A stretch of DNA of 64,000 bases from Azophilus sp964638775 (GCA_964638775.1 CAZWZH010000229.1:1-64000); one strand, 5' to 3'; shown: positions 6,865 through 16,173, numbered from the stretch's first letter. Numbers and translations are program-made. The notes: generated by a model from the letters alone, not told the origin.

Positions 6865-8442
6865 ATGACCCAACCGCCTGCGTTTCTGCTTGAGGACGGT
6901 CAGGGGGAGCCGCATGCCTTCCCGGGTTCGAAGCCCGCGTTTGTCTGCTTCGTCAAGGAAGACTGCCCGACCTGCAACGACGTCATGCCGCTCATCGAAT
7001 CGGCCTGGGGCGGAATGCGGGAGAACGTGGATTTCTTCGTCTGCGGCCAGACCGAGGCCGGGAACCGCGCCCTGACGGAGAACCACGGCCTGACCGTGCC
7101 GCTCCTGGACGATTCCTCTCTCAAGGTGTCTTTCGCCTGGGATGTCGAAATCGTGCCCACACTCGTTGTTGTCGACACCGACGGCAACGCGCGGCACCGG
7201 TTCATGGGTTTCGAGCGGGAGGAATGGCGGCAGGCGCTGGAGGATCTTGCGCAGGCGTCCGGAGCGCAGGAACCGCAGATCGACTGGCCGGCCTTTCCGG
7301 CGTTGCGTCCGGGTTGCGGTTCGCGCTCGGCGGATCCCACCATTGCCGCACGCCTGCAGGCGGAATCCGAGAACAGCCCCCTGCGCGCCCGGCGCATCGA
7401 CATCGCGGCGCACGACGACGAGTTCGAGTTCATGTTCGACCAGGGGTTCAGCGACGGGCTGCCCCTCATCCCGCCCGTCCCGGAGCGGGTGATGCGCATG
7501 CTGGGCGGGACGACCCGCGATCCGCAGGAGGTGATCGCCACGGTGCCGCCCAACATGGGCGAGGCGACGGTGGAAAAAGTGGCCATCAACTCGGTGATGG
7601 CCGGCTGCAAGCCGGAATACCTGCCCGTGGTGCTGACGGCGCTCGAAGCCGTGTGCACGGACGAATTCAACATTCACGGTGTGATGGCGACCACCATGGG
7701 CGCCAGCCCCGTCATGGTGGTCAACGGCCCCATCCGCCACCGGCTCGGCATGAACATGAAGCTTGGCGCGCTCGGCCAGGGCAACCGGGCAAACGCCACC
7801 ATCGGCCGGGCGTTGCGCCTGGCGATCCGCAACATCGGCGGCGCCAGGCCCGGCGGAACGGAGCGGTCGACGCTGGGCAACCCGATGAAGTTCAGCATGT
7901 GCTTTGCGGAATGGGAGGAGCGAAGCGCCTGGACGCCGCTGCATGTCGAGCGCGGGTTCGAACCTGAAGATTCCGTCGTTACGGTCTACGCAATGACCAG
8001 CGGGCCGGTGTTGACGGTCGACCAGGATTCGCGCACCGGCCCGCAACTCGCGTGTAGCCTGGGGCTGGGCATCGAGGGCATGCTGCATCCCAGGGCGCGC
8101 CTGTGGGGCGAGACCCTGCTGGTGATTGCCCCCGAGCATGTCGATAAACTGGCCGGAGACGGTTACGGCAAGGCCGAGATCCGCGCGCGCATCCAGGAAG
8201 TCGCCGCTCGCCCGATGCGGGAACTGGTGGAAGACGACCGGTCCGCCATGGGCATCAAGCGCGCCGCGGCCGAGCAGATGGATGACGAAGCGCTGGACCG
8301 GAAGCTGCCGAAATTCCGCAGCGATGCGGATATTCATATCGTCGTGGCGGGGTCCGAGGCCGGCAGTTTCTCGGCTGCCTTCCACGGCTGGCTGATGGGC
8401 GAGACCGGTTCCATGCCGGTCTCACGGAAGATTCTGCTGTGA
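6865..8442 (+). CDS. Thioredoxin-fold protein fused to an uncharacterised domain
   Basis: A 525-residue protein. Residues 1-130 form a thioredoxin-like domain with CPTC at C34-C37 (after VCFVKED) and a cis-Pro segment, VEIVPTLVVVD. Residues about 170-525 are a large domain I cannot assign. It carries FSDGLPLIPPVPERV, then EKVAINSVMAGCKPEYLPVV and HGVMATTMGASPVMVVNGP, and resembles conserved hypotheticals that I recall near UGSC proteins. No signal peptide is seen, so it is probably cytoplasmic. It lies between the nitroreductase and the UGSC selenoprotein, so a dithiol/selenol exchange partnership with the selenoprotein is a reasonable inference. Confidence 0.7.
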   Translation: MTQPPAFLLEDGQGEPHAFPGSKPAFVCFVKEDCPTCNDVMPLIESAWGGMRENVDFFVCGQTEAGNRALTENHGLTVPLLDDSSLKVSFAWDVEIVPTLVVVDTDGNARHRFMGFEREEWRQALEDLAQASGAQEPQIDWPAFPALRPGCGSRSADPTIAARLQAESENSPLRARRIDIAAHDDEFEFMFDQGFSDGLPLIPPVPERVMRMLGGTTRDPQEVIATVPPNMGEATVEKVAINSVMAGCKPEYLPVVLTALEAVCTDEFNIHGVMATTMGASPVMVVNGPIRHRLGMNMKLGALGQGNRANATIGRALRLAIRNIGGARPGGTERSTLGNPMKFSMCFAEWEERSAWTPLHVERGFEPEDSVVTVYAMTSGPVLTVDQDSRTGPQLACSLGLGIEGMLHPRARLWGETLLVIAPEHVDKLAGDGYGKAEIRARIQEVAARPMRELVEDDRSAMGIKRAAAEQMDDEALDRKLPKFRSDADIHIVVAGSEAGSFSAAFHGWLMGETGSMPVSRKILL

Positions 8443-8520
8443 ACCGCACTCGATGACGCTCACGGGCGCCACGCGGAAATGCGGGAGATTTTTGAAAAGG
8501 AAAACCAGAGGAGGGAAAAA

Positions 8521-9039
8521 GTGGTAACCATTCTGGACCCCACCGACGAACGCGTACCGGTGAAACGTCAGGTAACGCCGCGCCCGGATACGGTATCCGG
8601 CAACGTCGCGCTACTCGACATCTCCAAGCCGCGCGGCAACGTGCTGCTCGACCGGCTGGAAGCCCTGCTGCAGGAACGCCTGCCGGGCATTTCCATCAAC
8701 CGCTACGCCAAGCCGACGTTCGCGAAACCGGCGCCGGACGCATTGCGGGCGGATATCGCGTCAAAGAACGACTTCGTCATCGAGGCGCTGGCTGACTGAG
8801 GCTCCTGTACCACGTGCAGTTTGCATGACACGGTATGGTTCGAGATTCAGGGCAAGCCCGTGGTTTCCATCGCATCGACGGAGTTCGTCGATGCCGCGGC
8901 CACCCAGGCCGAAGCGCTCGGCATGAAGGATGCGCGCGCGGTGTTCGTCGGGCACCCGATTCAGGGCTCGACCGATGAGGAAATGCGCGCCAAGGCGGAA
9001 GACGTCGTTGATCGGGTCATCGCTTCGTTGACCGACTGA
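8521..9039 (+). CDS. UGSC-family selenoprotein (UGA = selenocysteine 93)
   Basis: A 172-residue protein read through an in-frame TGA at 8797-8799. The residues across the codon are ALAD-U-GSCTTCSLHDTVWFEI, the defining U-G-S-C motif of a selenoprotein family known from marine metagenomes. The frame stays open to 9039 and the downstream half is family-like (GKPVVSIASTEFV, GMKDARAVFVGHP). GTG 8521 is chosen as the start because AGGAGGG at 8509-8515 sits 5 bases upstream and the protein begins at the usual place. An upstream ATG at 8479 has no comparable site. A bacterial SECIS-like hairpin follows the UGA. The function is unknown; a redox role with the neighbouring thioredoxin fusion is inferred. 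Ordinary gene callers would split it into two short genes. Confidence 0.92.
8805..8838 (+). promoter_or_regulatory. Bacterial SECIS element of the UGSC gene
   Basis: Directly after the UGA, bases 8805-8811 pair with 8832-8838 (7 pairs, two G-U). After an internal loop, 8813-8818 (CGTGCA) pair with 8822-8827 (TGCATG). The apical loop is GTT with G at 8819, about 20 bases after the UGA. A small apical loop beginning with G at this distance is what bacterial SelB requires, so this structure supports selenocysteine insertion rather than termination. Confidence 0.8.
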
Positions 9040-9096
9040 AGCGGGGCCACAGGCCGCCGGCTGTTCGCGCACGGAACCTTGCCCGTCCGCAACGGG

Positions 9097-9906
9097 TCAG
9101 TTCCGCTGGCGTGAATCCGGCGGCCGCTTGCCGTGCTCGTCCAGGATGTCGAATTCCACGCCCAGGTCATCCACCCACTGGATGGTGCCGGTGCGGTCCA
9201 TCAGGTCATCGCTGGCCAGCAGCGCCGCGGCACAGCGCCCCACGAAGAGTGGCGTCTGCGCATTGCTCAGATCCATGCCCTGATGCTTGGCGACGTCCAC
9301 GATGAACTCCGTACTCACCGGCCCGGGGTAAAGCGCGATGGCCGCTATGCCCTTGGGCCGCAACTCGATGGCCATGTCGGCAGTGAGCCGGTCCAGGCCG
9401 GCCTTGCCGGTGCCGTAGGAGCAGGAGAACGCATAGCCCTGCCCGCCGGCGGAAGAGATATTCAGGATGGCGCCGCCAGGGCCGGCCTCGAAGAGCAGCG
9501 GCGCCGCATACCAGCTCGCCACGTAATGGGCCCTGAGCCCGATGCCCACCTGGTCGTCCCAGATCTGCAGCGGATGATCCCAGAACCCGCCGCCCCAGGC
9601 CGGCGGATCGGGAATCTTGTAGACGTTGTTGACCAGCAGATCGATCTTGCCCGCCTCGGACTTGACCTGCTCGAACACGGCCCCGATCTGATCGTCGACG
9701 AAGTGGTCGCATTGGATCGCATGGCCGTCGCCGCCGTTCTCGGTGACCTGGCGCGCCGTGGTATCGATAGTGCGGTCGCGGTCGCCGGTGGTGCGGCCGG
9801 TCAGGTAAACCGTGGCCCCGGCCTCGCCGAGCGCCAGCGCAATGCCCTTGCCGATGCCGCGGCTGGCCCCGGTGACCACCGCCACCTTGTCCTTGAGTGC
9901 GGTCAT
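9097..9906 (-). CDS. Short-chain dehydrogenase/reductase
   Basis: A 269-residue classical SDR. It has the cofactor motif TGASRGIGKG near residue 13, the NNVY segment after LLV, the serine in LNISSAGGQG, and the catalytic YGTGK. The overall layout resembles the DHRS1-like branch. The substrate cannot be read from the sequence. It is the last gene of the long leftward one-carbon operon, 30 bases after the BCCT transporter, so it may act on a related alcohol or ketone such as a carnitine or choline derivative. This is only context. Confidence 0.85.
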   Translation of the reverse strand: MTALKDKVAVVTGASRGIGKGIALALGEAGATVYLTGRTTGDRDRTIDTTARQVTENGGDGHAIQCDHFVDDQIGAVFEQVKSEAGKIDLLVNNVYKIPDPPAWGGGFWDHPLQIWDDQVGIGLRAHYVASWYAAPLLFEAGPGGAILNISSAGGQGYAFSCSYGTGKAGLDRLTADMAIELRPKGIAAIALYPGPVSTEFIVDVAKHQGMDLSNAQTPLFVGRCAAALLASDDLMDRTGTIQWVDDLGVEFDILDEHGKRPPDSRQRN

Positions 9907-9936
9907 TTGCGGGATCCCAGAATTTTGGAGCGCGCA

Positions 9937-11577
9937 CTATATCGAGGATACCGCGCCGGAATCCAGGGCCAGCGACTTCAGCAGCCCGTACATCATGAAC
10001 AACAGAACGATGCTTACCGGCAGCGCCGCGACGATCGATGCCGTCTGCAATGCCTGCAGGCCGCCGGCGAGCAAAAGGACCGCGGCCACCAGCCCCTGAC
10101 CCAGCCCCCAGACCACGCGGAACCGCTGCGGCGGATGATCGTCGCCCATGCTCAGCATGGTGGTGATCACCAGTGTGCCTGAATCCGAGGAAGTGATGAA
10201 CCAGGTCGCCAGCAGGAAGGTGGCAAGCGCTGAAATGGCCCAGACGAGCCAGGACAGGTCGCTCATCGAGGCGATGGTGCTGTACAGCGCGGCTTCGAGA
10301 TTGCCGCTGCGCACCAGGTTCATGATGCCCGCCGTGCCGGCGCCCCCGCCCGCCCAAAGTTCAAGGTGGATGGCGTTGCCGCCCAAGAGGGCGATCCAGA
10401 ACACACCCAGACCCGTCGGCACGAACATGGCGCCGGCGACGAACTCCCGGAGCTTGCGCCCTCTGGATATGCGGGCGATGAACATGCCTACGAAGGGGGC
10501 CCAGCTTATCCACCAGCCCCAGTAGAAGACCGTCCAGTTGCTCTGCCAAGTGGCGGTGGCTTCGTCGGCCGCTGTCCAGAACCCCATTGGAATGACCGCC
10601 CACAGGTAGTCGCCGGCGGTGGTGGCGAAAAACCCCAGTAGCCATTCGGTAGGGCCCCAGAACAGGAAGAATCCAATCAGCACGACGGTGAGGTAGATAT
10701 TCCATTCGGAGATGATGCGGATGCCCCGGCCGACGCCGGAGACTGCTGACAGGGTAGCCACGGTGGAGATCGCCGCGATCAGGCCCATCTGCGTGACGAT
10801 GCCCGGGTCGAGGCCGAACAGGGTATCCAGGCCGGCGCCCATCTGCTTGACACCCAGGCCGAGGGAGGTGGCGACTCCGAACACCGTGCCGAAAACCGCC
10901 AGCAGGTCGACGAGATGGCCGGGAGCGCCGTAGATCCGATCGCCGATCACCGGATAGAGGGCGGAACGGAGCGTCAGCGGCAGCTTCTTGCGGAAGCCGA
11001 ACCAGGCCAGGCAGAGGCCGACGATCACGTACACCGACCAGGCGTGAATCCCCCAGTGCATGTAGGTGACGCGCACCGCGTGCTCCGCCCGCTGCACGTC
11101 GAGCAGCAGGGCGCCGGCACGGTCGGCGTGCGGATTGTTGGGGTAGCCGCCCGGGGCGCTGTTGTCGAGATAGTAGAGCGGCTCGGCAATGGAGAAGAAC
11201 AGGAGCCCGATGCCGAGGCCCGCCGAGAACAGCATTGCCAGCCACGAGAAAGTGCTGAACTCCGGCCGCGCATCATCGTCGCCGAGCCGGTAGTTGCCGT
11301 AGCTGCTGCACATGAGAAACAGGGAGACGAATACTGCCCCGCACACGGTCAGCACGTAGTACCAGTCGAGGGTGCTCTCGATCCACGCCCGGACGTCGGC
11401 ATACAGGGCGCCCGCCTGGTCGAGAAAGGCGATGGAAAGGGCCACGAACACCAGTACCATGCCTTTGGCAGCGAGCGCCATGCCGGTGTGCAGCCCTTCC
11501 CAGATCCCGGCTTTGGCGACGGATAACTCTGGCGGAGTGTCCAGAGTCTCGGTTCCGATTTCCTTCCCCTCGGTCAT
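9937..11577 (-). CDS. BCCT-family betaine/carnitine/choline transporter
   Basis: A 546-residue inner-membrane transporter with about 12 helices and the BCCT signature WTVFYWGWWISWAPFVGMF followed by IARISRGRKLREF. BCCT proteins import quaternary amines (glycine betaine, choline, carnitine), usually with Na+ or H+. The ATG at 11577 is preferred over a TTG at 11607 because GGGAAG precedes it. The C-terminal osmosensory tail typical of BetP is absent or short, suggesting a catabolic rather than osmotic role. It is in the corrinoid methyltransferase operon, so it likely brings in the methylated amine that MttB demethylates. Confidence 0.92.
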   Translation of the reverse strand: MTEGKEIGTETLDTPPELSVAKAGIWEGLHTGMALAAKGMVLVFVALSIAFLDQAGALYADVRAWIESTLDWYYVLTVCGAVFVSLFLMCSSYGNYRLGDDDARPEFSTFSWLAMLFSAGLGIGLLFFSIAEPLYYLDNSAPGGYPNNPHADRAGALLLDVQRAEHAVRVTYMHWGIHAWSVYVIVGLCLAWFGFRKKLPLTLRSALYPVIGDRIYGAPGHLVDLLAVFGTVFGVATSLGLGVKQMGAGLDTLFGLDPGIVTQMGLIAAISTVATLSAVSGVGRGIRIISEWNIYLTVVLIGFFLFWGPTEWLLGFFATTAGDYLWAVIPMGFWTAADEATATWQSNWTVFYWGWWISWAPFVGMFIARISRGRKLREFVAGAMFVPTGLGVFWIALLGGNAIHLELWAGGGAGTAGIMNLVRSGNLEAALYSTIASMSDLSWLVWAISALATFLLATWFITSSDSGTLVITTMLSMGDDHPPQRFRVVWGLGQGLVAAVLLLAGGLQALQTASIVAALPVSIVLLFMMYGLLKSLALDSGAVSSI

Positions 11578-11655
11578 GCGCGCTTCCCGGTCAGGATGGC
11601 GCACCAATGTTCCGGGAAATCCGGAGGACGGTCCAGGCGACTCGGGCTCGCTCCG

Positions 11656-13683
11656 TCAGGCACGTTTGCCCCGCCGCCGCCTCCGACGCGACGCCAGGGC
11701 CGTGACGTTGCTGCCTTGCGAGGCTGTGCCGCGGTCGGGGAGCGGCAACGCCGATTCCAGGTTGGGAAACGGATCGCTGTTGTGCGGGATCGCCATGGCG
11801 TTGACGAAATAGTCCTGGAACTTCGGTTCGACGGCTGTTTCCACCCGCTCGATCCGTCGCACCACCGTCTCGATCTCTTCGCGGGAAGCGTTGTTCAGGA
11901 GCGCGATGCGCGCCCCTGTGCCGGCGGCGTTGCCGGCCGGGCCGGCCTGCTCGAGCGGGCAGTCGGGGATGATTCCCAGCGCCATGGCGTACTTCACGTC
12001 GATGTGGCTGCCGAAGGCGCCCGCCAGGCGGATGCTGTCCACCGAATCGACTTCCAGGCGGTCCATGAGCAGTTTCACGCCGGAATAGAGGGCGGCCTTC
12101 GCCAATTGAATCTGCCGCACATCGTTCTGCGTGACGGAGATGACCGGGTCTGAGCGATGCAGCACAAAGGAAAACGTTCGTCCGTCGCGGACCAGCCGCT
12201 CGCTCTTGTCCGCCAGGGCATCATTGATGACGCCGTCGCCGCTCAGAACGCCGGCCAGCAGCATTTCGACAACCGCTTCGATGATCCCGGAGCCACAGAT
12301 GCCGGTCACGATGCCGCCGGGCACGGACTCGGCGAAGCCCGGATCGTCCGACCAGAGATCCGAGCCGATGACCTTGATGCGGGTTTCGAGCGTCTGTGGA
12401 TCGATGCGCACACGCTCGATAGCGCCGGGAGCCGCCCGCTGGCCGCAACTGATCTGGGCGCCTTCGAAGGCCGGGCCCGTCGGGCTCGAGCAGGCAAGCA
12501 GCCGGTGCCGGTTGCCGAGCACGATCTCCGCATTGGTGCCGATGTCGACGACGAGGTTGATCCCGTCCCGGTCATGCGGCTGTTCGGAGAGGATCACGCC
12601 GGCGGTATCGGCCCCCACGTGTCCGGCGATGCAGGGCAGCACATAGGCCACACCGCCGGGATTGACGGCGACGTCGAGATCCCGCGCCGGCACGTACACG
12701 GACGTGTCGACGGCCAGGGCGAAGGGCGCACCGCCGAGTTCCACCGGGCTCAAGCCCAGCAGGAGGTGGTGCATGACCGGGTTGCAGACGAACACGATGC
12801 TCAGGATGTCCTCGGCGCCGATGCCCGCGTCCACGCTCGTACGGTCGATGAGTTCGTTGATCGCACCCCGCACCGCGTCGGTCATCTCGCGGCTGCCTTC
12901 CGGATGCATCATCACGTAGGAGACCCGGCTCATGAGATCCTCGCCGAACCGGATCTGTGGATTCATCATGCCGTTCGAACAGACCACCTCGCCGCTGGAC
13001 AGGGTGCAGAGGTGCGCGGCGATGGTGGTGGAACCGACATCGATGGCGAGCCCCCAGACCTCGTCCCGGTACCCGGGCCACAGCGCGATGATTTCCCGGT
13101 CCCGGTGCACGGCCACCGTGACGGACCACTTGCCCTCGCGTAGCGCCGGCTGGAGACCGGCAGTGACCCGGTTGTCGCAGGACAGGCCGGTGAGATTCCA
13201 CTGCTCTTTCAGCGCTTCCCGGAGCCGCGTAAGGTCGCTTCTGGCGTCCTGGAGGAGCGCTTCCTCCACTTCGACGTAGTAAAGCTGAACCACGGGGTCG
13301 AGTTCGATAGCTCGCCGGTCTGCCTCCTTGCGGACCACCTGGCGGTGTACCTGGCTTTCCGGCGGCACATCGATGACGAGGTCGCCCTGGACGGTGGCAT
13401 GGCAGCTCAGGCGTCGGCCCGGCGCCAGGGGCTTGCGCCTGGAGCCGTAGTCCCGTTCGGTGGCCGTGAACGGTGAGAGGTGCTCTTTCCTGGAGACGAT
13501 GCCGTGTTTCGGAAAGTCGCCTTCGCTGCACAGGATCTGGCAGCGCCCGCACAGGCCCCTGCCGCCGCAGATCGAGGCGATGTCGACACCGATTTCCCGA
13601 GCCGCGTCCAGAACGGATGTACCGAGCGGAAAGGTACCGCGCCGGCCGGCCGGAGTGAAGACGACTTTGGCGTTGGTTTGCAT
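11656..13683 (-). CDS. Corrinoid protein reductive activator (RACE family)
   Basis: A 675-residue ATP-dependent activator of the RamA/AcsV-like class. The N-terminal [2Fe-2S] domain has C39, C45, C48 (CGGRGLCGRC) and C94. An ASKHA-type ATPase core begins at AIDVGSTTIAAHL near residue 210 and contains VVDIGTNAEIVLGN and GICGSGIIE. It would re-reduce Co(II) to Co(I) in the corrinoid protein when it oxidises, letting methyl transfer continue. It sits 12 bases after the methyl-H4folate methyltransferase gene. The C-terminus ends in an arginine cluster, SRRRRRRGKRA, echoed in partner proteins of this system. Confidence 0.9.
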   Translation of the reverse strand: MQTNAKVVFTPAGRRGTFPLGTSVLDAAREIGVDIASICGGRGLCGRCQILCSEGDFPKHGIVSRKEHLSPFTATERDYGSRRKPLAPGRRLSCHATVQGDLVIDVPPESQVHRQVVRKEADRRAIELDPVVQLYYVEVEEALLQDARSDLTRLREALKEQWNLTGLSCDNRVTAGLQPALREGKWSVTVAVHRDREIIALWPGYRDEVWGLAIDVGSTTIAAHLCTLSSGEVVCSNGMMNPQIRFGEDLMSRVSYVMMHPEGSREMTDAVRGAINELIDRTSVDAGIGAEDILSIVFVCNPVMHHLLLGLSPVELGGAPFALAVDTSVYVPARDLDVAVNPGGVAYVLPCIAGHVGADTAGVILSEQPHDRDGINLVVDIGTNAEIVLGNRHRLLACSSPTGPAFEGAQISCGQRAAPGAIERVRIDPQTLETRIKVIGSDLWSDDPGFAESVPGGIVTGICGSGIIEAVVEMLLAGVLSGDGVINDALADKSERLVRDGRTFSFVLHRSDPVISVTQNDVRQIQLAKAALYSGVKLLMDRLEVDSVDSIRLAGAFGSHIDVKYAMALGIIPDCPLEQAGPAGNAAGTGARIALLNNASREEIETVVRRIERVETAVEPKFQDYFVNAMAIPHNSDPFPNLESALPLPDRGTASQGSNVTALASRRRRRRGKRA

Positions 13684-13695
13684 GGCTCGCCGGGC

Positions 13696-14598
13696 TCAGG
13701 CCCGGCGGCGGCGCCCCCGTTCCCGTCGCCGCCCGCCGTTCGCGGCCTGTGGGACCGGCTCGCGGTATTGCCGGATCCAGCGTGAACAGTCGGGATCGTT
13801 GCCCATCATGACATCGGCGCCGAGCACGGCCTGCATCACCTCGGTGTGCAACGGGTTGGTGATCGCCGACGTGAGGCCGGCGCCGATGGCCATGGTCAGG
13901 AAGGCGCTGTTGATGCCGCCCCGGTTCGGCAGGCCGAAACTCACGTTCGAGGCGCCGCAGGTGGTGTTCACCTTCAGTTCGCTGCGCAGGCGCCTGACGA
14001 TGTGCATCACCTGGCGCCCGGCGCTGTTGATGGCCCCGATGGGCATCACCAGGGGGTCGACCACCACGTCGCTCCGCGGGATGCCGTGGTCGGCGGCGCG
14101 CTCGACGATCTTCCTGGCAACCTCGAAGCGCACGTCCGGGTCTTCCGAGATGCCGGACTCGTCGTTGGAAATGGCGACCACGGCGGCACCGTGCTTCGCG
14201 ACCAGGGGGAGTACCGACTCGAGCCGGTCTTCCTCGCCGGTCACGGAATTGACGAGCGCCTTGCCCTGGTAGACGGCCAAGCCCGACTCCAGCGCCGCCA
14301 CGATGGAGGAGTCGATGGACAGCGGCACGTCGGTGACCTGCTGAACCAGCCTGACCGCTTCGGCCAGGATCGCCGGTTCGTCCGCGAGCGGGATGCCTGC
14401 GTTGACGTCGAGCATGTGCGCTCCGGCCTGCACCTGGGCGATGGCATCGGCCGTCACCCGGCTGTAGTCGCCTGCCTTCATCTCGGCGGCCAGCACCTTG
14501 CGGCCCGTCGGATTGATGCGCTCGCCGATGATCGCGAAGGGCCGGTCGAAGCCGATGACCACTTCCCGGGTGGCGGAACTGACGATGGTATCGGTCAT
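13696..14598 (-). CDS. Methyltetrahydrofolate:corrinoid methyltransferase
   Basis: A 300-residue pterin-binding TIM-barrel protein of the AcsE/MetH-domain-2 type. It has FAIIGERINPTGRKVL at the start, then MLDVNAG, PLSIDSS, NSVTGEE and TTCGASNVSFGLPNR. It moves the methyl group between the corrinoid protein and H4folate. In this operon the likely direction is from methyl-Co(III) to H4folate. The ATG at 14598 overlaps the metF stop by one base (TGATG), indicating coupling; longer upstream readings would run through metF. The C-terminus is a striking arginine-rich tail, GGRRRERGRRRRA. Confidence 0.88.
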   Translation of the reverse strand: MTDTIVSSATREVVIGFDRPFAIIGERINPTGRKVLAAEMKAGDYSRVTADAIAQVQAGAHMLDVNAGIPLADEPAILAEAVRLVQQVTDVPLSIDSSIVAALESGLAVYQGKALVNSVTGEEDRLESVLPLVAKHGAAVVAISNDESGISEDPDVRFEVARKIVERAADHGIPRSDVVVDPLVMPIGAINSAGRQVMHIVRRLRSELKVNTTCGASNVSFGLPNRGGINSAFLTMAIGAGLTSAITNPLHTEVMQAVLGADVMMGNDPDCSRWIRQYREPVPQAANGGRRRERGRRRRA

Positions 14599-15608
14599 CA
14601 GGCTGCTCCGTATGCCGCTTGGGCCGTTGCGGGTTGCCAGGGCGTCCGGCCGTCCAGAATGCCGGAGCCTGACACGATCTCGGGGACGCGATGCTCCTGG
14701 CGGTAGGCCATGATGTGCACCCCGTGCACCCCGTCGATCTCGCGCAACTGCTGAATGACGTCCTTGCAGATCTCCACGCCTTCCTGCGCCTGGTCCTTTG
14801 CGCCCTTGAGCCGGTCGATGCAGGCGTCCGGAATGAACACGCCCGGTACGTTCGTGCGTATCCACTCGGCGGCGCGGGCCGATGCCAGCGGGCCTACGCC
14901 CGCCAGGATGAACACCTGTTCGTGCAACCCCTCGTCGCGTACCCGCTGCATGTACCGCTTGAACCGGTCGATGTCGAAGCAGTATTGCGTCTGGACGAAC
15001 TGGGCGCCGGCGGCCACTTTCTGGGCGAAGCGGACCGGCCGGAAGTCATGGGGGGGAGAGAAGGGATTGATGGCGGCGCCCAGAAAGACCCGCGGTGGGC
15101 TCTTGATCTTGCGGCCGCTCAGGTATTCGCCCTCGTCGCGCATGGTGCGCAGCGTACCGAGCAGGGTCATGCAATCGAGATCGAAGACCGCCTTGGCCTC
15201 CGGATGATCGCCGTTCGAGACGGAATCGCCCGTGAGGCACAGGATGTTGGCCACGCCCATGGCGGAGGCGCCCAGCGCATCGCCCTGTATGGAGATGCGG
15301 TTCCGGTCCCGGCAGGTCATCTGCAGGATCATGGCGTAGCCGCGCCGGGTCAGCAGGGAACAGACACCCACGCTCGACATGTGGCAGTTGCCGCCGGAAC
15401 CGTCGGTGGCGTTTATGGCATCGACCCAGCCGTCGAACACCGCGGCCCGTTCGTAGACGTCGTCGGGGTCCGCCGAGTCGGGCGGCGCCACTTCCGCCGT
15501 TACGGCAAAGGCGCCGGACCGCAGCACGCGCTCCAGGCGCCCCGGCGAGACATGTCCGGGCAGTATGGGCAGGTTTTCGCCCGGATCCGGTTCGTCGTCA
15601 AACCGCAT
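14598..15608 (-). CDS. metF: Methylenetetrahydrofolate reductase
   Basis: A 336-residue MetF-type TIM barrel with FAVTAEVAPPDSADPDDVYERA, TDGSGG, QMTCRDRNR, NILCLTGD and FVQTQYCFD. It interconverts methyl- and methylene-H4folate; here it probably oxidises methyl-H4folate produced by the demethylases. The ATG at 15608 is chosen because GGAG lies about 9 bases upstream and earlier in-frame starts lie inside metV. It overlaps metV by 11 bases and the downstream methyltransferase by one. It lacks the long regulatory region of eukaryotic MTHFR and is paired with a separate MetV protein, as in type III enzymes. Confidence 0.92.
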   Translation of the reverse strand: MRFDDEPDPGENLPILPGHVSPGRLERVLRSGAFAVTAEVAPPDSADPDDVYERAAVFDGWVDAINATDGSGGNCHMSSVGVCSLLTRRGYAMILQMTCRDRNRISIQGDALGASAMGVANILCLTGDSVSNGDHPEAKAVFDLDCMTLLGTLRTMRDEGEYLSGRKIKSPPRVFLGAAINPFSPPHDFRPVRFAQKVAAGAQFVQTQYCFDIDRFKRYMQRVRDEGLHEQVFILAGVGPLASARAAEWIRTNVPGVFIPDACIDRLKGAKDQAQEGVEICKDVIQQLREIDGVHGVHIMAYRQEHRVPEIVSGSGILDGRTPWQPATAQAAYGAA

Positions 15609-16173
15609 GGCTTTGCTCCAGGTGCTGTGCCGGCTGTTGGTCCTGATACTGTTCCGGGTATTCCTCCGGAGGATGGCCCGGACTTTGCGCCGTATGGCCA
15701 GGTTCCGGATACGCATGGCGTCGCCTGACCTCGCGCAGCCAGGCGGACGTATTCTTCAGACGGTCGTCGGCGGGCGGAAGCACGAAACGGACCGCCTGAA
15801 GGTCGGGGTCCAGGCGCCGCCGGCCTTCCCAGGCGACGACCCAGACGCAGGGCATGTCGGCGATCACCTCGCAATTGCCGTTCGGCCTCACGCCCCCGCA
15901 GGGCCCGTTGCGCAATTGCTTCGGGCAGTTCATCGGGCAAGACATGCCGGTGAGTTTCAGGGTGCACTGACCGCAGGATTGGGAGTCGAACAGAAAGCCC
16001 TTTATCCTCTTCTCCACGGCGAGGAAGTATCCGTCCAGACGCTCGTAGCCGATGCGCGCGAACAGTGGATGCAGCAAGGCGAGGAAGCTCTCCAGACCGT
16101 TGTAGAGACGGGCGAGCCAGCGCGCGTTGCGCACGGACCAGAGGCGCATTGCGTACTTGTCCATCATCGCCAC
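15598..16173 (-). CDS. metV: MTHFR C-terminal-domain zinc/iron-sulfur protein (MetV-like)
   Basis: A 191-residue protein with the MTHFR_C cysteine block: C67, C70, C79, C83, C92 and C101 (CGQC, then SCPMNCPKQLRNGPCGGV, then NC). In acetogens MetV partners MetF and carries a cluster or metal that links the flavin to an electron carrier. It overlaps metF by 11 bases, so a MetVF complex is very likely. The last 40 residues are a low-complexity tail rich in E, Q, P and H (EEYPEQYQDQQPAQHLEQ) of unknown function. Confidence 0.88.
   Translation of the reverse strand: MAMMDKYAMRLWSVRNARWLARLYNGLESFLALLHPLFARIGYERLDGYFLAVEKRIKGFLFDSQSCGQCTLKLTGMSCPMNCPKQLRNGPCGGVRPNGNCEVIADMPCVWVVAWEGRRRLDPDLQAVRFVLPPADDRLKNTSAWLREVRRRHAYPEPGHTAQSPGHPPEEYPEQYQDQQPAQHLEQSHAV

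Noticed and set aside
8479..8799. A separate 106-codon gene ending at the TGA, with a second gene from 8821
   Set aside because: Both halves belong to one UGSC-family protein, the frame is continuous, a SECIS-like hairpin follows the UGA, and the better start is GTG 8521.
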